From: Struthidea cinerea
Taxonomy: Eukaryota; Chordata; Aves; Passeriformes; Corcoracidae
Length of the DNA: 64,000 nucleotides
Assembly (NCBI GenBank): GCA_013397865.1
Contig: VZTI01003795.1
Span: 186,001 to 250,000 of the forward strand
Direction: 5' to 3'
The position numbers and the translations under genes are program-made. Of this stretch, positions 35,959 through 47,562 are shown piece by piece. The notes under the pieces were generated by a model. It was not told the origin of the DNA. It did no database searches and saw only the letters and a list, made by a program, of their open reading frames with translations. Every line of letters begins with the position of its first letter. Within the stretch, counting starts at the first letter, position 1.

Positions 35959-36002
<44 letters not shown>
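35959..36002. repeat. ATC trinucleotide microsatellite
   Basis: An uninterrupted run of about 14.7 TCA units. Frames through it read as serine or histidine runs, or as an isoleucine-free frame, and are artefacts. Confidence 0.97.
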
Positions 36003-36519
36003 GGACCCTCTTGCATTAGATCCAGTGGGAATTGGGGTGGGAGACCCTCAGCAGTCTCCAGAGAAGCCTTCCTGACACTATTATAATTTATTTATGTCCC
36101 CTGCTCCAGGCCTGCAGCGCAGAGCCGATGGAAGCCGTTCACCCCCAAATCCCACATCCTTGGAGAGGATCCCCGTTTGCCTGGAAACGAGTGGAATCTG
36201 TCACAGATTTGGATGCCCTCCACAGAAACACTTCCACGGGAGTGAGGGGAGGGCTGGTAAATCCATCTCTGAGGAGCAGGGGCAGGGGCAATTTGTGCTT
36301 TCTGCTCCACTGCCCGCCAAAACAAAAAAAAAACCCCAAACAAACCACCCCCAAAGAAGTTGTGGGGTCACTCCGGAGTCCTCGGGCTGGGAGGTAACTG
36401 GGAATTAAATGAAGAACCTCACATTCACCCAAGGCTGACAGCTCCTGCTTAGAGCCCTCTGCCTTTGCTCTCCTGATGGATCGTTCACTCCTCCCAAGCC
36501 GATGGCATTCCCAGGTTAC
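36003..36519. other. Unique sequence, no gene seen
   Basis: A 217-codon minus-strand frame (36139-36792) and plus-strand frames overlap here. No known domain. Confidence 0.4.
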
Positions 36520-36965
36520 ACGTGCAGCTGAACTGCTCCAAAACGGTCTTAATTCTCCTTCCATTCGCCTCCTGTAGCTGGGATTATCTGTCTGTCTGCC
36601 AGGCGGAAAACAAGACGTGGGCAGAGAGTTTGTTTTTCCCACCGGGTGACAAATTCCGAGATCGCACCACTTCTCTTTCCCGTCTGCTCGCTCCTCCAGC
36701 TGTTTTTGGACTCGCTGGTGTGGCTGTTGCTCTGCTGGCCGAGGCTGCTTTGCAAGTGACCCTTTCCCTGTGTGTTTGCCGAGTGTAAACATCGTCTTGC
36801 AAAACAGAGCTTGTGCTTCCAGGAGGTCTGAGGAGCAGCAGAGGAGCGGGGGAGTCGCTCAGAGCCCGTCTGGTCTTGTAGCAACAGCAAGGAGTTTCTC
36901 AAGTTGGAAATCTGGCTGCAAGATTTCAGTGTCTCGGGCTACTGGAGCCGTCAGTGAGTGAGGAA
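36520..36965 (+). other. Repeat-free block with an exon-like frame
   Basis: An 88-codon frame (36522-36788) contains an acceptor-like string (CCTTCCATTCGCCTCCTGTAG, ending near 36577) and ends with a hydrophobic stretch of about 20 residues before a Cys-Val-Cys-Arg-Val end. However, the opposite strand is open over the same bases, and no protein family is recognised. I consider coding unlikely but not excluded. Confidence 0.12.
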
Positions 36966-37316
36966 ATAAAGAGGAGATGGGAAAAATAAGCCCTGCAAAC
37001 ACACCAGTGTTTTATGAAAGGCTTCAGTTCTGCTCCGAGCACCGTGGTGGGACATTTCCTGTTTTCTAGGGCAGGGAAACTTCGGTACCCCCCTCGCAGC
37101 AGCTCCGTGGGGAGGGGTATCCCAAATTCACACTCCTGGATTGCAGACAAAGCACAGCAGAAGTCTCAGTTCAGAGCTGAGAGTCCTTCCTTGCAGCCAG
37201 CCTGGATTTTCTGGATCTGCAACACCAGCACTGCCTTTGCCCAGCAAGCATCTCCCCTTCCCCACCTGCAAGGACAGGGTTTGGTTTCCTGCCTTTGCAA
37301 TCACTTGCAGAGAACG
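36966..37316. other. Unique sequence, no gene seen
   Basis: No repeat or exon recognised. Confidence 0.4.
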
Positions 37317-37349
37317 CTTAAAAAATACTTAAAAAATACTTAAAATTCA
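37317..37349. repeat. 11-bp tandem repeat, 3 copies
   Basis: CTTAAAAAATA occurs twice and is followed by CTTAAAATTCA. Confidence 0.9.
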
Positions 37350-39083
37350 GAAAGAGAAGCCAGGTTCTGCCAAGAAAACAGGTGTCCCCTCATTAATTCC
37401 TCATCCCAGGGATTTTACGGCGAGTGACGGGACAATGAACACATGGGAAAACACAGTGCTCTGATGCCGCATTGTTTCTTATATTTTTATATCGATAAAC
37501 ACTGACTCACCTTCAACAACGTAATCCAGAGACAATCAAGGGAAGTACGTGGGGATCTCATGGTCTTTGCTGACTTTCTTTTGTTTATGACCCCAAAACA
37601 CCGCAAAAGGCATATCCACAAGTGTGCCCCATGAATGCAAAGCATGGGCTACAAATAGAAAAGAGCTGAAAAATCAGGGAGAGCCTCTTTCCCAACGCAG
37701 GGAGCTGCAAAGGCTGTGGAGTCAGAGCTCAGCATATCAAGTTTCCACACACAGTCCGTTTTTTTCTGGCTATAACTTCTTTCAGAGAGTGAAAAAACCC
37801 CGTATTTTTCCCATTTGTCTTTTTCTTTCCCCCCAAAATGCTGCATCTCATAACATTTGAAACGTTGGGAAAACGCACTTCTGGTTTTTAAAGGGGACCA
37901 TGAGTGGAATCAGCTCCAAAAGGGGCCAGCAATGCTCACAACCGACCAGCATCAAAGGGAACATTCTTCTCCTTGCACTGCTTGCTGTGAAAGCACTAAT
38001 ATTCCCACTTTTCAGTGGATCTCTGGGTATTAGGAATGTGTCCTGAACAGCATTTTGATGAAACTCAACAGAGAAATGACCCTAAAAATACAGTGCAACC
38101 ACGTGTCCTAAGAAAATGGTGATGGGGTCTCGAGCTCCACATCCTGCGGGCTTTTGCAGGGAATCAGGGAGGATGTCCAGAGCTGCCAGACCAGGAGAGG
38201 CTGGAAGAGCATTTCTACGAGATGCAGACTTGGGCAGGGATGCTCCACATGGCAAATCCTTCCCTGCAGAAGTATTGCTGGATGTGAAAACTCTCCCACA
38301 CCCCAAAAGAATCAGTGGGAATTTCTTGTTATTCCCACCGAGAGCTGGATATTACCTTACATGGCCTAAAGCTGCCCAAAAATCATCAGAGGTGTTCTCA
38401 TTAAAAAGGAAAGAGGGAAAAAGGCAGAGCTTGTCCTGTGGCTTGTGCTGTGTGAAATCTGCCAGGATTTCACCCCTTCAGAGCCTCCACTGGAGCTCAG
38501 GTTCCCAGATTCCCACGAGGCTCAGGGTGATGAGAAGGAAGTGCTTGGACTCCCCAGACGAGATTAATTGCACAGCTCTGAGGGGGTTTTTTGGTGACAG
38601 CAAGGCCTGGACAAGAGGTGGCGATGGGGAAGAGTCAGAGCAGGGGCTCCCAGCAGGTTCTACTGCAAACCACGGCCCGGGCAGGGGCAGGGACTGGCTC
38701 TGATCCTGGAATCCCTGTGCCCAATCCATGAGCTCCACAGACCAAGTGCTCCACGGCCCCTGTGACCCAAATGCCAGTGGAAGCTGTGCCCAGCTCTGCC
38801 TCCAAGAGCACAGCACATTTCCTTGGTTCTCCTCTCCCCAGCACGCTGTCCTTGCTCAGGCCCTGCCTCTCCTCGCCCAGGCAGAGGAAGGAACCCGTGG
38901 ATATTCACCTGCTCTCAGAAAACAGCTCAGCTGCTGAAGCAGAGCCCTCACCCTCCCTGTTCAGCTGTTTATCTGTTCCTACTTTTACCTGCTGTTCCGA
39001 GAAAAGTGACTTCTACCTTTCCCTTAATTTTCCTTCCATCACGCACGAACATCCCACCCAAATTTCTCTGCGTCTCCTTTCTT
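37350..39083. other. Unique sequence, no gene seen
   Basis: AT-rich at 37430-37560 (TTATATTTTTATATCGATAA), otherwise GC-moderate. A 195-codon plus-strand frame at 38116-38703 overlaps minus-strand frames and shows no domain. Confidence 0.4.
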
Positions 39084-39200
39084 TCTTTTTTTTTTTTTTT
39101 TTTTTTCTTTTTTTACACACCACAAAAAACTTTCTCTNTTCTTTTTCCTTAGTTACCACACAACAAAAACGTTTCTCTCACATTAATTTTGTCACTCAGG
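39084..39200. other. T homopolymer with single-N assembly gap
   Basis: A long T run is followed by ACACACCACAAAAAACTTTC and then N at 39138. After the N, a T-rich segment leads to ACCACACAACAAAAACGTTT, which looks like a better-read version of the bases before the N. This suggests a contig end that was not merged. Frames crossing the N are unreliable. Confidence 0.75.
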
Positions 39201-39540
39201 CAGAGCAAACCATCGCTCCTCAGCGCATCCCCCAAAAGCCAGAGCGGAGTGACTCAGTCGGGCAGGATTTTATTCAAACCATTTGTCCTGTGGTCAGAGC
39301 AGATTAAAGGCAGATCAGGTTGCCCTCGGAGCAACGCTGGGACAGTGAGAGTGAGAGATGTTGGCACTTGCTCCTCAAACCACAGGCAGCTCGCGTGACT
39401 GCGGCTTCCTACGGCCTCTCCTGCCTGCTGGAAGTGCCATCTCCAAGTGGGAACACCTGTGTGTCCCTGGGATGGGGGAGCAGGGTGCCCCTGGCAACAG
39501 GCATGGGCAGGGCATTCTGGTGTGGTGACCCCAGGGTGGC
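39201..39540. other. Unique flank of the minisatellite
   Basis: GC-moderate sequence leading into the 20-bp array. The CCAGGGTGGCCACTGCCCAG at 39530-39549 is a degenerate beginning of the first unit. Confidence 0.5.
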
Positions 39541-40120
39541 CACTGCCCAGCAGGGATGGTCACTGCCCAGCAGGGATGGTCAGTGCCCAGCAGGGATGGT
39601 CACTGCACAGCAGGGACAGTCAGTGCACACCAGGGATGGTCAGTGCCCAGCAGGGATGGTCAGTGCCCAGCAGGAATGGTCAGTGCACACCAGGGATGGT
39701 CAGTGCCCAGCAGGGATGGTCACTGCACACCAGGGATGGTCAGTGCCCAGCAGGGATGGCCAGTGCACAGCAGGGATGGTCACTACACCCCAGGGACTGT
39801 CAGTGCCCAGCAGGAATGGTCACTGCACACCAGGGATGGTCACTACACCCCAGGGACGGTCAGTGCCCAGCAGGGATGGTCAGTGCCCAGCAGGAATGGT
39901 CAGTGCACACCAGGGATGGTCACTACACCCCAGGGATGGTCAGTGCCCAGCAGGGACGGTCAGTGCCCAGCAGGGATGGTCAGTGCCCAGCAGGAATGGT
40001 CAGTGCACACCAGGGATGGTCAGTGCCCAGCAGGGATGGTCAGTGCCCAGCAGGAATGGTCAGTGCACACCAGGGATGGTCACTGCACACCAGGGATGGT
40101 CACTACACCCCAGAGACGGT
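39541..40120. repeat. 20-bp minisatellite, 29 units, with 60-bp higher-order repeat
   Basis: The unit is CAGTGCCCAGCAGGGATGGT, repeated 29 times without a single indel and followed by a decayed unit at 40121-40140. Variants fall into a few classes: CACAC-type, CACTACACCCC-type and GGAATGGT-type. A three-unit block (plain, GGAATGGT, CACACC) recurs at units 6-8, 17-19, 22-24 and 25-27, so part of the array expanded as 60-bp trimers. All three plus frames are open across it (up to 364 codons) because the unit has no stop in any frame. Confidence 0.97.
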
Positions 40121-40140
40121 CAGTGCCCACCCGGCCTGTC

Positions 40141-40440
40141 CGGTCAGGAGGAGGAAAGGGTTAAAAAGCACATCCCGCATCTCCCCGTCCCTCCCCGCTC
40201 CAGGCTGCCCGCAGGGGCTCTGCCCCGCCTCAGCAGCGGCAGGGTTAACTCAGCCTGGGCGCGTGGGTCGGCTCCAGCAAAGGGTTTGGGACGAAAATCC
40301 AAGGGCTCCCCGAAGATCTGGGAGAAATCTCATGTGACGAGCCGGCTGCTGGGCGCAGAGAGGTCCCTGCCGGGCCACGAGCACTGGGGAAGGATCCAGG
40401 AGCGTTTTAATTGATTTCATGATTCCTGCTACAGTGTCAT
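40141..40440. promoter_or_regulatory. GC- and CpG-rich flank of the minisatellite
   Basis: Contains CCCCGTCCCTCCCCGCTCC, CCCGCAGGGGCTCTGCCCCG and GGGCGCGTGGGTCGG, with more CpG than its surroundings. It could be a small CpG island or simply GC-rich subtelomere-like DNA. No gene start recognised. Confidence 0.25.
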
Positions 40441-41516
40441 CCCCTGCTCTCGGTGCGGGCTTGGAGGGAGCTGAAAGACAGTAAACCCCAAACCTCTGGG
40501 GCTTCTCCTGGCCGTGATTTCACACTCTGGAGTGCTCAGGACTGATCCTGAGCCCTCTGCTCAGCTCCCAGCACCCCGAGCCAGGCTCCCCCCGCGCCAG
40601 CACAGCCGGAGATTGCACCACCGAGCAGCCGGGGGATTGAGCTGGCTCGGGAAGGACCCAGCAGCAAAATAACATTTGGTTCAATTTTAAGGAGCATCAT
40701 TTCCCTGATCTGGCTCGCAGCACGTGCCAGCGCTGGAGGAGCAGGAGCCGCTGCGAAGGGAGGGAACCAAGCAGGGAAACACCTCCTGCTGCCATCCCTG
40801 CAGGTACCCAGAGCCTCCCCGAGCTCTGGGAACATTAACTGCGTTTAGGAATTTAATTTAGGGCTTTATTAGCTCTACAGAAAGTGTTTAAAACCCTGAA
40901 TCCGGCAGCAGATGGTCGGAGTCTCTTCTGGCTCTCACCGAAACACAAAGCATAAAACCACAGAAGTGCTGTAAAAAGGGAGAATAAACACAAACCTGCA
41001 GTGGGAACTGCTGCAAATTGCCCTTTTCATGGCTAGAAAGGACATTTCTAGGGGTTTATACATATTTTTACGTATTTATATCACATGGGGGGATGGCTTC
41101 CTAAGTTCAGGCAGTGCTCATGCCATGCAAAACCTTTCTCCCAAACTGATCAATCCAGCAACCCCTATAAACAATCATTTCCCCCATATTAGAAAAAGAT
41201 GTTGAAGGCTTTGATTAACTGCCTCATCTTCCTGAATCCCCCCTTAGATCCAGGGCATGGGGTTGCAGTCTGGGATGCATTCTGCTAATGTCAAATCCAC
41301 TCATTACCCAAATCCTTTGAGAAACAAAGCCTGGCAGCTTTGCCTGGCCTTTTATTATGGATTACAACTCTTGTGATCAGTTAATCCAAGAAATTACTCA
41401 GTTCTTCCAGTTGACAAAATCAAAATATGATTGCTCTTCAAAGAATGCAAACTCGGAGGGATTAATCTCTTCGTCTCGGGGATTTAATCATTTTTTACTA
41501 ATTTTATACCAAAATA
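40441..41516. other. Unique sequence, no gene seen
   Basis: The part from 40830 to 41240 is repeat-free and AT-rich (TTTAGGAATTTAATTTAGGG, TTTTTACGTATTTATATC) and is a weak candidate conserved element. Confidence 0.35.
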
Positions 41517-41839
41517 TTGCCATGTGTGGGCTCCATAAATCTGTCTCACTCTGTTAGCAGTTACTTTCCCCAGATGCTTTGAACTTTGAGAAAAAGTTGC
41601 TTAACCAAAAAAACACAGCTGCCACATGTTGTAATTTCCTCTTTGGGGGCATCTGGTGCCGTCTTTGAGAAGGTTCTGCCAAATTTTCCCCAGGACTTTT
41701 TTGCTCTATTTCTTGGATTTCTCAGTATCTTTGGGATTTCTCAGTATCCTTGGGATTTCTCAGTATCCTTGGGATTTTATCCCAGAAAACAAAGCCGTTT
41801 GTTGCCGTGATTTCAGCACCTTCCCAACCTCCCCCCCCC
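41517..41839 (+). repeat. First copy of an artefactual duplication
   Basis: Identical, base for base, to 41841-42162 over 322 bp, offset 324. It ends in nine C bases immediately before the single N at 41840. It contains a three-copy 20-bp repeat (GGGATTTCTCAGTATCCTTG) at about 41714-41775, duplicated in the second copy. It most probably represents the same genomic stretch assembled twice. Confidence 0.95.
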
Positions 41840-41840
41840 N
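41840..41840. other. Single-N assembly gap
   Basis: One N at the end of a C homopolymer, between two perfect copies of the same 322-bp sequence. Confidence 0.99.
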
Positions 41841-42162
41841 TTGCCATGTGTGGGCTCCATAAATCTGTCTCACTCTGTTAGCAGTTACTTTCCCCAGATG
41901 CTTTGAACTTTGAGAAAAAGTTGCTTAACCAAAAAAACACAGCTGCCACATGTTGTAATTTCCTCTTTGGGGGCATCTGGTGCCGTCTTTGAGAAGGTTC
42001 TGCCAAATTTTCCCCAGGACTTTTTTGCTCTATTTCTTGGATTTCTCAGTATCTTTGGGATTTCTCAGTATCCTTGGGATTTCTCAGTATCCTTGGGATT
42101 TTATCCCAGAAAACAAAGCCGTTTGTTGCCGTGATTTCAGCACCTTCCCAACCTCCCCCCCC
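41841..42162 (+). repeat. Second copy of an artefactual duplication
   Basis: Perfect copy of 41517-41838. It is followed by the fuller homopolymer pattern (eight C, one A, nine C) and unique sequence, so this copy is probably the real junction and the left one an unmerged contig end, or the reverse. Confidence 0.95.
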
Positions 42163-43898
42163 ACCCCCCCCCGAAGGATGCAGTTGCATAAACTCAGGTT
42201 TATATTCAACATTTAGCAACGAAATTACATTTCCCAGCCCTTTGAACTCTGCTGGACCAGTTTTCCAAGGATTATTGGGTGTTTGACTTTTTGCCTGACC
42301 AACACCGGTGTCAAATTTGGGGAAAAGGAGGCGGGGGAAAGGAGGGAGGAAAAACTTCCGTGAGGCAATAAATTAAGAAGAAAAAGAATAAAAGGTCACA
42401 GTGTGAAATTTACCTTTATGTTCCAGTGCCCAGAATTTCCCCCTGTGCCTGTGAGTGTTTCTCCCGACTTCAAAGGCGTTATTTTGGGAGGTGAGCAGGA
42501 CTTGGCCCCAATTCCTGATGACAAACACGGCCATTCCTTGGGTGACCTCTCAGCCCAAGACATCAAAGGTTTTGCTGGAGTTGCACCTACAAAGAATTTG
42601 TCTGGAGAGGCACAAAAGCTTCTCCACTGTGGAACCAGCAGGCACCCGCCAAAATACACAGAGCAACACGCAGGAGGCGGGGAAGATCCCTGGGCTCTCA
42701 AAAAGGGGTCTTTGAGGTAGAAATGAGTGGAATTTCCACTGGGAAAAGCAATGTGGGAGCTCTTTGGAGTCCCCAGCTCCCACGGGAAGTGGATATCTGG
42801 AAAACACCGTGGGGGTGGGATGAGATCCCACGTGAAGAATGGGAACAGTGATTATGGGGGCCTGATGGTTTTGGGGTCTCCAGCGAGCATTGGGAACGCT
42901 GGAGGAGCCAGGGAGATGCGCTGGAGGGTTCTGTCCCGCCGTGAAACCATCGGGGTGAAAATTTCCCCAGAAGTTTGTGCTGCAAAGCACAATTTGCACG
43001 AGCATTCCTTGGGAATTCCGGGAACTCCTCCCCACCCTCCAGACACAAACTGCTCCTCCTCCCCAACACTCAGCCCTGCTGGGGGCTCCGAGATGCTCCA
43101 GGGGTCACTGCTCCGCTCTCTCCAGCCCAGGAATCTCCCTGATTTTGGGGGAAGAAGAAAGGTTTGGCAGGAAGGGCAGTGCAGCACCACCCGCGGCTCC
43201 TCAGCTGAGGCCCAGCACCTCCTGCTTGGCCTCGGCCACCACTTGCCCAGGCGGGATCCCAAAACCAGGAGAAGTGACACAAATCACTGCACTGCCCCCC
43301 AAACCAGCTCAACTGCTCCATCTCTTGTGTAGTTTGCAGTAAAAACCTGGTTTAAATAACTCCCTCTTTCCGGATCCTGGGGGCTCAGGTACCACTCTGC
43401 AGCAAGGTGCTGCTTCCCAGGAAATCTCAGCACAGTTCAAGCTCCAGCAGGAATCTTGACTCCTGGTTTTCTGACTCCTCTTGCAGTAAAACTCCTCTGT
43501 TTTACTGTGTGCCCATCTAAAAGTTTATTCTTCTTCTGACTAATGCGAGCAGCGAGTGACTGATTTTTATTTGGCAGATATTGCTCATTTGTCCCATTGT
43601 TGGTTTTTTTTTTAACTGGCTGGTTTTGGGGTTGCTGTTTCTTTTTTAAACCACAGATAAAATGAGCTGAGTCTGACTTTCATTTTGCTTTCTGCAGCTT
43701 GGTTTTAAGTGGAAATCTTGTCATCACTGCTCTCCCCTGAAGACACTGAGAGGGGAGTGTGAGTAAGCCGAGTTTATCACCTCCTTCCTGCAGAGGAGAC
43801 GTGGCTCAGGCTGTCAGAGCACTGGGAACTGGGAGATAAAACATCAGCCTGAAAGTAAATGTTTGATTTTCCCTCTTAGCTTACACGTAAAGAAATCT
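42163..43898. other. Unique sequence, no gene seen
   Basis: Frames of up to 201 codons (42727-43332 plus, 42550-43035 minus) overlap on opposite strands and have no recognised domain. The stretch 43480-43720 is T-rich and unassigned. Confidence 0.4.
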
Positions 43899-43923
43899 TT
43901 TTTTTTTTTTTTTTAAAAAAAAA
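43899..43923. repeat. T16-A9 homopolymer pair
   Basis: A T run followed directly by an A run, forming a perfect AT palindrome core. Confidence 0.9.
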
Positions 43924-44120
43924 GCAAATCTGGTTTGAAATCTCCCATGGATGAACAGGACTTGGTGGGAATGTGAACGTACAGGGCTGAAGGGATGGAA
44001 GAGGAACAATCCTGGTTGGATGTGGTCCTTCCCTTCTCCTCCTCACACACCCACAGGAGCCACCACTCATCCCACCCCACCCCCAGCTCCAGGAGTAACA
44101 GAGGATGGACCCACATTCCA

Positions 44121-44232
44121 TAGGATCCCAGAATATCCTGAGCTGGAAGAGACCCACAAGTCCAACTCCTGGCCCTGCACAGACACACCAACAATCCCAC
44201 CCTGTGCCTGAGACATTGTCCCAGCGTTTTCC
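44121..44232 (-). mobile_element. CR1 LINE 3' end fragment
   Basis: TAGGATCCCAGAATATCCTG, AGCTGGAAGAGACCCACAAG, TCCAACTCCTGGCCCTGCAC and ACAATCCCACCCTGTGCCTG in order are the reverse complement of a CR1 3' end of a different subfamily from the copies at 32275 and 47352. Confidence 0.88.
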
Positions 44233-47200
44233 TTGGAGTTCAAGGTGTTTTCCACCTTCCTTGGCTTTCCTGCACTGCCTGGGGTTGTTCCTCTCCCCCC
44301 CACAAGGCCCGTGGGCAGGGTTTGTGGTGTCTGACAGCGCTATTTAGGGCTGGGATGGCAATTCCCATTAAGCACAGAGGGAATCACGAGACATCTCCGC
44401 ATCCCCTGGGAGCGGCTGCTCAATCTGATCCCAGGTTTCGTACCTGTGGTGGTTCTGCTCTGGGAGCAGTGCAATATCCTCTGGGAATGGCAGCAGGACA
44501 GCTCTGCACACATCATTTTATGGAACTCCAGCGTGAAACCTGAAAAGGAAAGAAGGAAAGAAAGGCCAACCCAAGCTGCAGGAGCTCGGCACCTCCAAGA
44601 GCTGCACCCTTCAGAAGCAATCCCTCAGCAGAGGCCCTGCTCCCCTTCATTTACAAACCATTTGACTGCAACTTGCAGGGGCAGACTCGGTAATAGAATT
44701 AATCCTTAACTGTAAAGGAACTGCTGCGAGGCTGAGAAGAATTCACCTTCTGGAAAGTGCTTTGTCTTGTAATGGGCTGCTCTGCTCATAGGAGCTCCAA
44801 TTCCAGTGCAAAGAGGAAAACCATTTGGAAGGGGATGTTATTCCTCAGGGCTCCCTGCTGGAATTCATGTCACTGCAGAAGTTATTATTGTCATAAAAAG
44901 TAAAAATGAGTTCTCAAAATACACTCGAGCCTATTATTCAGGACAGCCTGGAAACAGAACCTTAATGTTAAGCACGTGCATGGATCACTCTGAAGTCAAA
45001 CCAAGGGGATGGATTGAGGGGAGCTCTTTTCCTGACTCAGGACTCCACACTGATCCTCCAGATAATATAAAAAGACAGGCACGAGCTCATGGGGGAAAAA
45101 AAAATCCTAATCACATTAAATCAGTGGTAAATTGCCCTTCATCATATTGCAGCCCAGTTCAGGACAGAGTAAATTATTGTATTTATTTATTTTTTAGTTT
45201 TAGGGCCATTGCTGGGCCAGCTGTGAAGCCAGGCATGCACAGGGGCACTGCATCCCTACACCCCATCCCACTGCACACACACATTTCCAAAGGGATTCAG
45301 CTCCACCTTTCACGTTTGGTTGATTTTCCTCTTCTGTGGGTGAAGGTTCCTCCAGTCCCTCTTGCTCTGATGATTAAAAAACTTCCCTACTGCATCCAGG
45401 GTCAGTTTTGCCCTCTCCCATAGTTTACAGATCCTCTCATTATTTATAGGCTCATCCTGATGTTCTTTTATGCCTTTTGAGCCTTCACTGCACAGGGATG
45501 AGGCAAACCAACCTCTCCTGTTTTCCTGTCAGAGGGGAGATCCATGTCCCACTAACACAGGTGACCTCAAGGGAAGCATGAAAACCCCTGACATTTAAGG
45601 GGCAAATGGAAGGAAAGCAGAAATGCAGAATATGTGGCAAATATGGACGGAAATTCTGGAATTTCAGATCAGATTGTTCAGAGGGTTTCCAAAGTGAAGC
45701 ACTAACTCGTGCAAAATATTTTAACAAACCCTCTGTATGGCATTTCTCATTAAAAAAAACCAAACCAAAACTCATACCGGGGTCAGCACAATGTATCTGA
45801 TCTTTTATTTGATTCAACTTCCACCATCCTGAATTCAGGGGAAAAAATTGTAGGATTTCGGGAAGATTTCCCAGCCCTGGAGAGTTGTGAAGAGCCTGCC
45901 CTGTGTGCAGGGACAGCTGGTGCCACCCAGGCCAGGAGAGCTGCTCTGATCAAGCCAGGAGATAAATTTCTTTAATTAATGATGGAAAGACAATAACATC
46001 CATGCAAACTCACCGAAGGCTTTTAAACAGCACATAAATTAAAACTGATTTATAATTACGTATAAATTAGAATTGCCAAAGACTGTTAAGTGAGATCTGG
46101 AAATTGAGATGCAAAGGAGATGCTGACAGCAGTTCTGCTTTTGATTTTTGAAATTTAAACACAGTGGGGTTTTCAATCCTTCCCCAGGAGGTAGAACAAG
46201 CCACCACCCCACACCTGCCCATGTGGTGACCCCTGCCAAGGCCACAGGACCCAAAACCTGTCCCTGCTTTATCCACAAACCCACCCTGCAACAACCCCGG
46301 CCACTGCCAGGAACACGACTCAAAGAGGAATTTCTCCTCCTCCCCATCTTCTCAAGGCTCACTACAAGAACTTAATCAGGGAAAAGTCGAGAGTGAAGTG
46401 TCCTTCCTTCCTACCCTGCAACTTGCCGAGACACTTAAAGGAATTTTAGGAAGGCAAACTCACATTGAGCATCAGCCTGGCGGGGGCGGAGAGCTGCCAA
46501 GTTATTATTGCAGCATTTTGTTATTATTTAATAGGAAGCATCCCAGACATCTTAACAAGCAGGAGTCCCTTGCGGCTCTTCTGCTCAGGATTCCTCGGAT
46601 CCTGTGACTCAGCACTTCATCCGCACAGAAATGGTATGAAAAATACGACTGGAAGAGGCAACAAGCAGCATTTGCAGATGAGAACGGCTGGGGGCACTCG
46701 TCAGGAAAGCCGTGGTGGGTCCTGTGGAGCCCCCGGACCTCTGGGATTGTCCTTTCCGACACAAAATTGTCCATCCCACTGCCCAAAGGAAAGATGCTGC
46801 TCCCACGCCGGGTGACCAGGGTAACAAATCCTCCTGGAGGGAGACTCCAGTGCTTTCCCCAACCTCCTGGTGGTGGCCACATGAGGGCTGCAAACTGGTT
46901 TCACACCAGCATCTGCTGACAGCAAAATATAACGGAAAACATTTCCGTGCAGCAATGCCGACCGCATCCTAATTGGCATTTTATGTAACCACCCCCAGGA
47001 TCATAAGATTCCAATTTAGCAAAACCAATCACGGCACCGCTGGCGCTCCCCGGCATCGCTCCGGGGCTGCTCTGCTGCCTTGGGCTCCAGAGCTCATCCC
47101 TGGAGCTTCCTTCTCCTCTTGTCCAACCCTTGGGCACAGGAAGCCCCATGGTGGTGGCTGAGGGACGGGTCTTGCGGCTGGATCCCCAGGGAAGGGAAAA

Positions 47201-47351
47201 GAAGGAATTACAGGTCAGTTCAGTCCACTGGAGTTGGCCATGGCTGGGGTGTCAGTGGGTGTTGGGAAGCCTGGAAGTCTCTTTGAGCCTCTTGGAGAAG
47301 AGCTGGGCCTGGGATCCTTGGACTTTCCATCTTAGATCTTCCATAGGATGA
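44233..47351. other. Unique sequence, no gene seen
   Basis: A 205-codon plus-strand frame at 44806-45423 has no domain or repeats that I recognise. The blocks 44700-45000 and 45960-46140 are AT-rich and repeat-free and may hold regulatory DNA. Confidence 0.4.
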
Positions 47352-47562
47352 TCTATGGAATCATGGAACGGTTTGGGTTGGAAGAGATCTTAAAGATTAT
47401 CTTGTTCCACCCCTGCCATGGGCAGGGACACCTCCCACTGTCCCAGGCTGCTCCAAGCCCCAATGTCCAGCCTGGCCTTGGACACTGCCAGGGATCCAGG
47501 GGCAGCCACAGCTGCTCTGGGCACCCTGTGCCAGGGCCTGCCCACCCTCCCAGGGAAGGTGA
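47352..47562 (-). mobile_element. CR1 LINE 3' end fragment with fused partner
   Basis: The tail GAATCATGGAACGGTTTGGG, then CCTGCCATGGGCAGGGACAC, GGCCTTGGACACTGCCAGGG and GGGCACCCTGTGCCAGG identify a minus-strand CR1 3' end. After CCCTCCCAGGGAA it does not continue into the usual CR1 sequence but into the segment at 47563-47765. Confidence 0.93.

Noticed and set aside
19175..40120. CRISPR-like arrays
   Set aside because: The tandem repeats are head-to-tail units without unique spacers, in a vertebrate genome.
39320..40414. 364-codon plus-strand open frame
   Set aside because: It is open only because the 20-bp repeat has no stop in any of the three plus frames. The other two frames are open too.
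41586..42134. Two identical 74-codon frames suggesting a gene duplication
   Set aside because: They lie in the perfect duplication around an N, which is best explained as an assembly error.
44806..45423. 205-codon plus-strand frame
   Set aside because: No family recognised and codon use is not gene-like. Much of it lies in AT-rich DNA.
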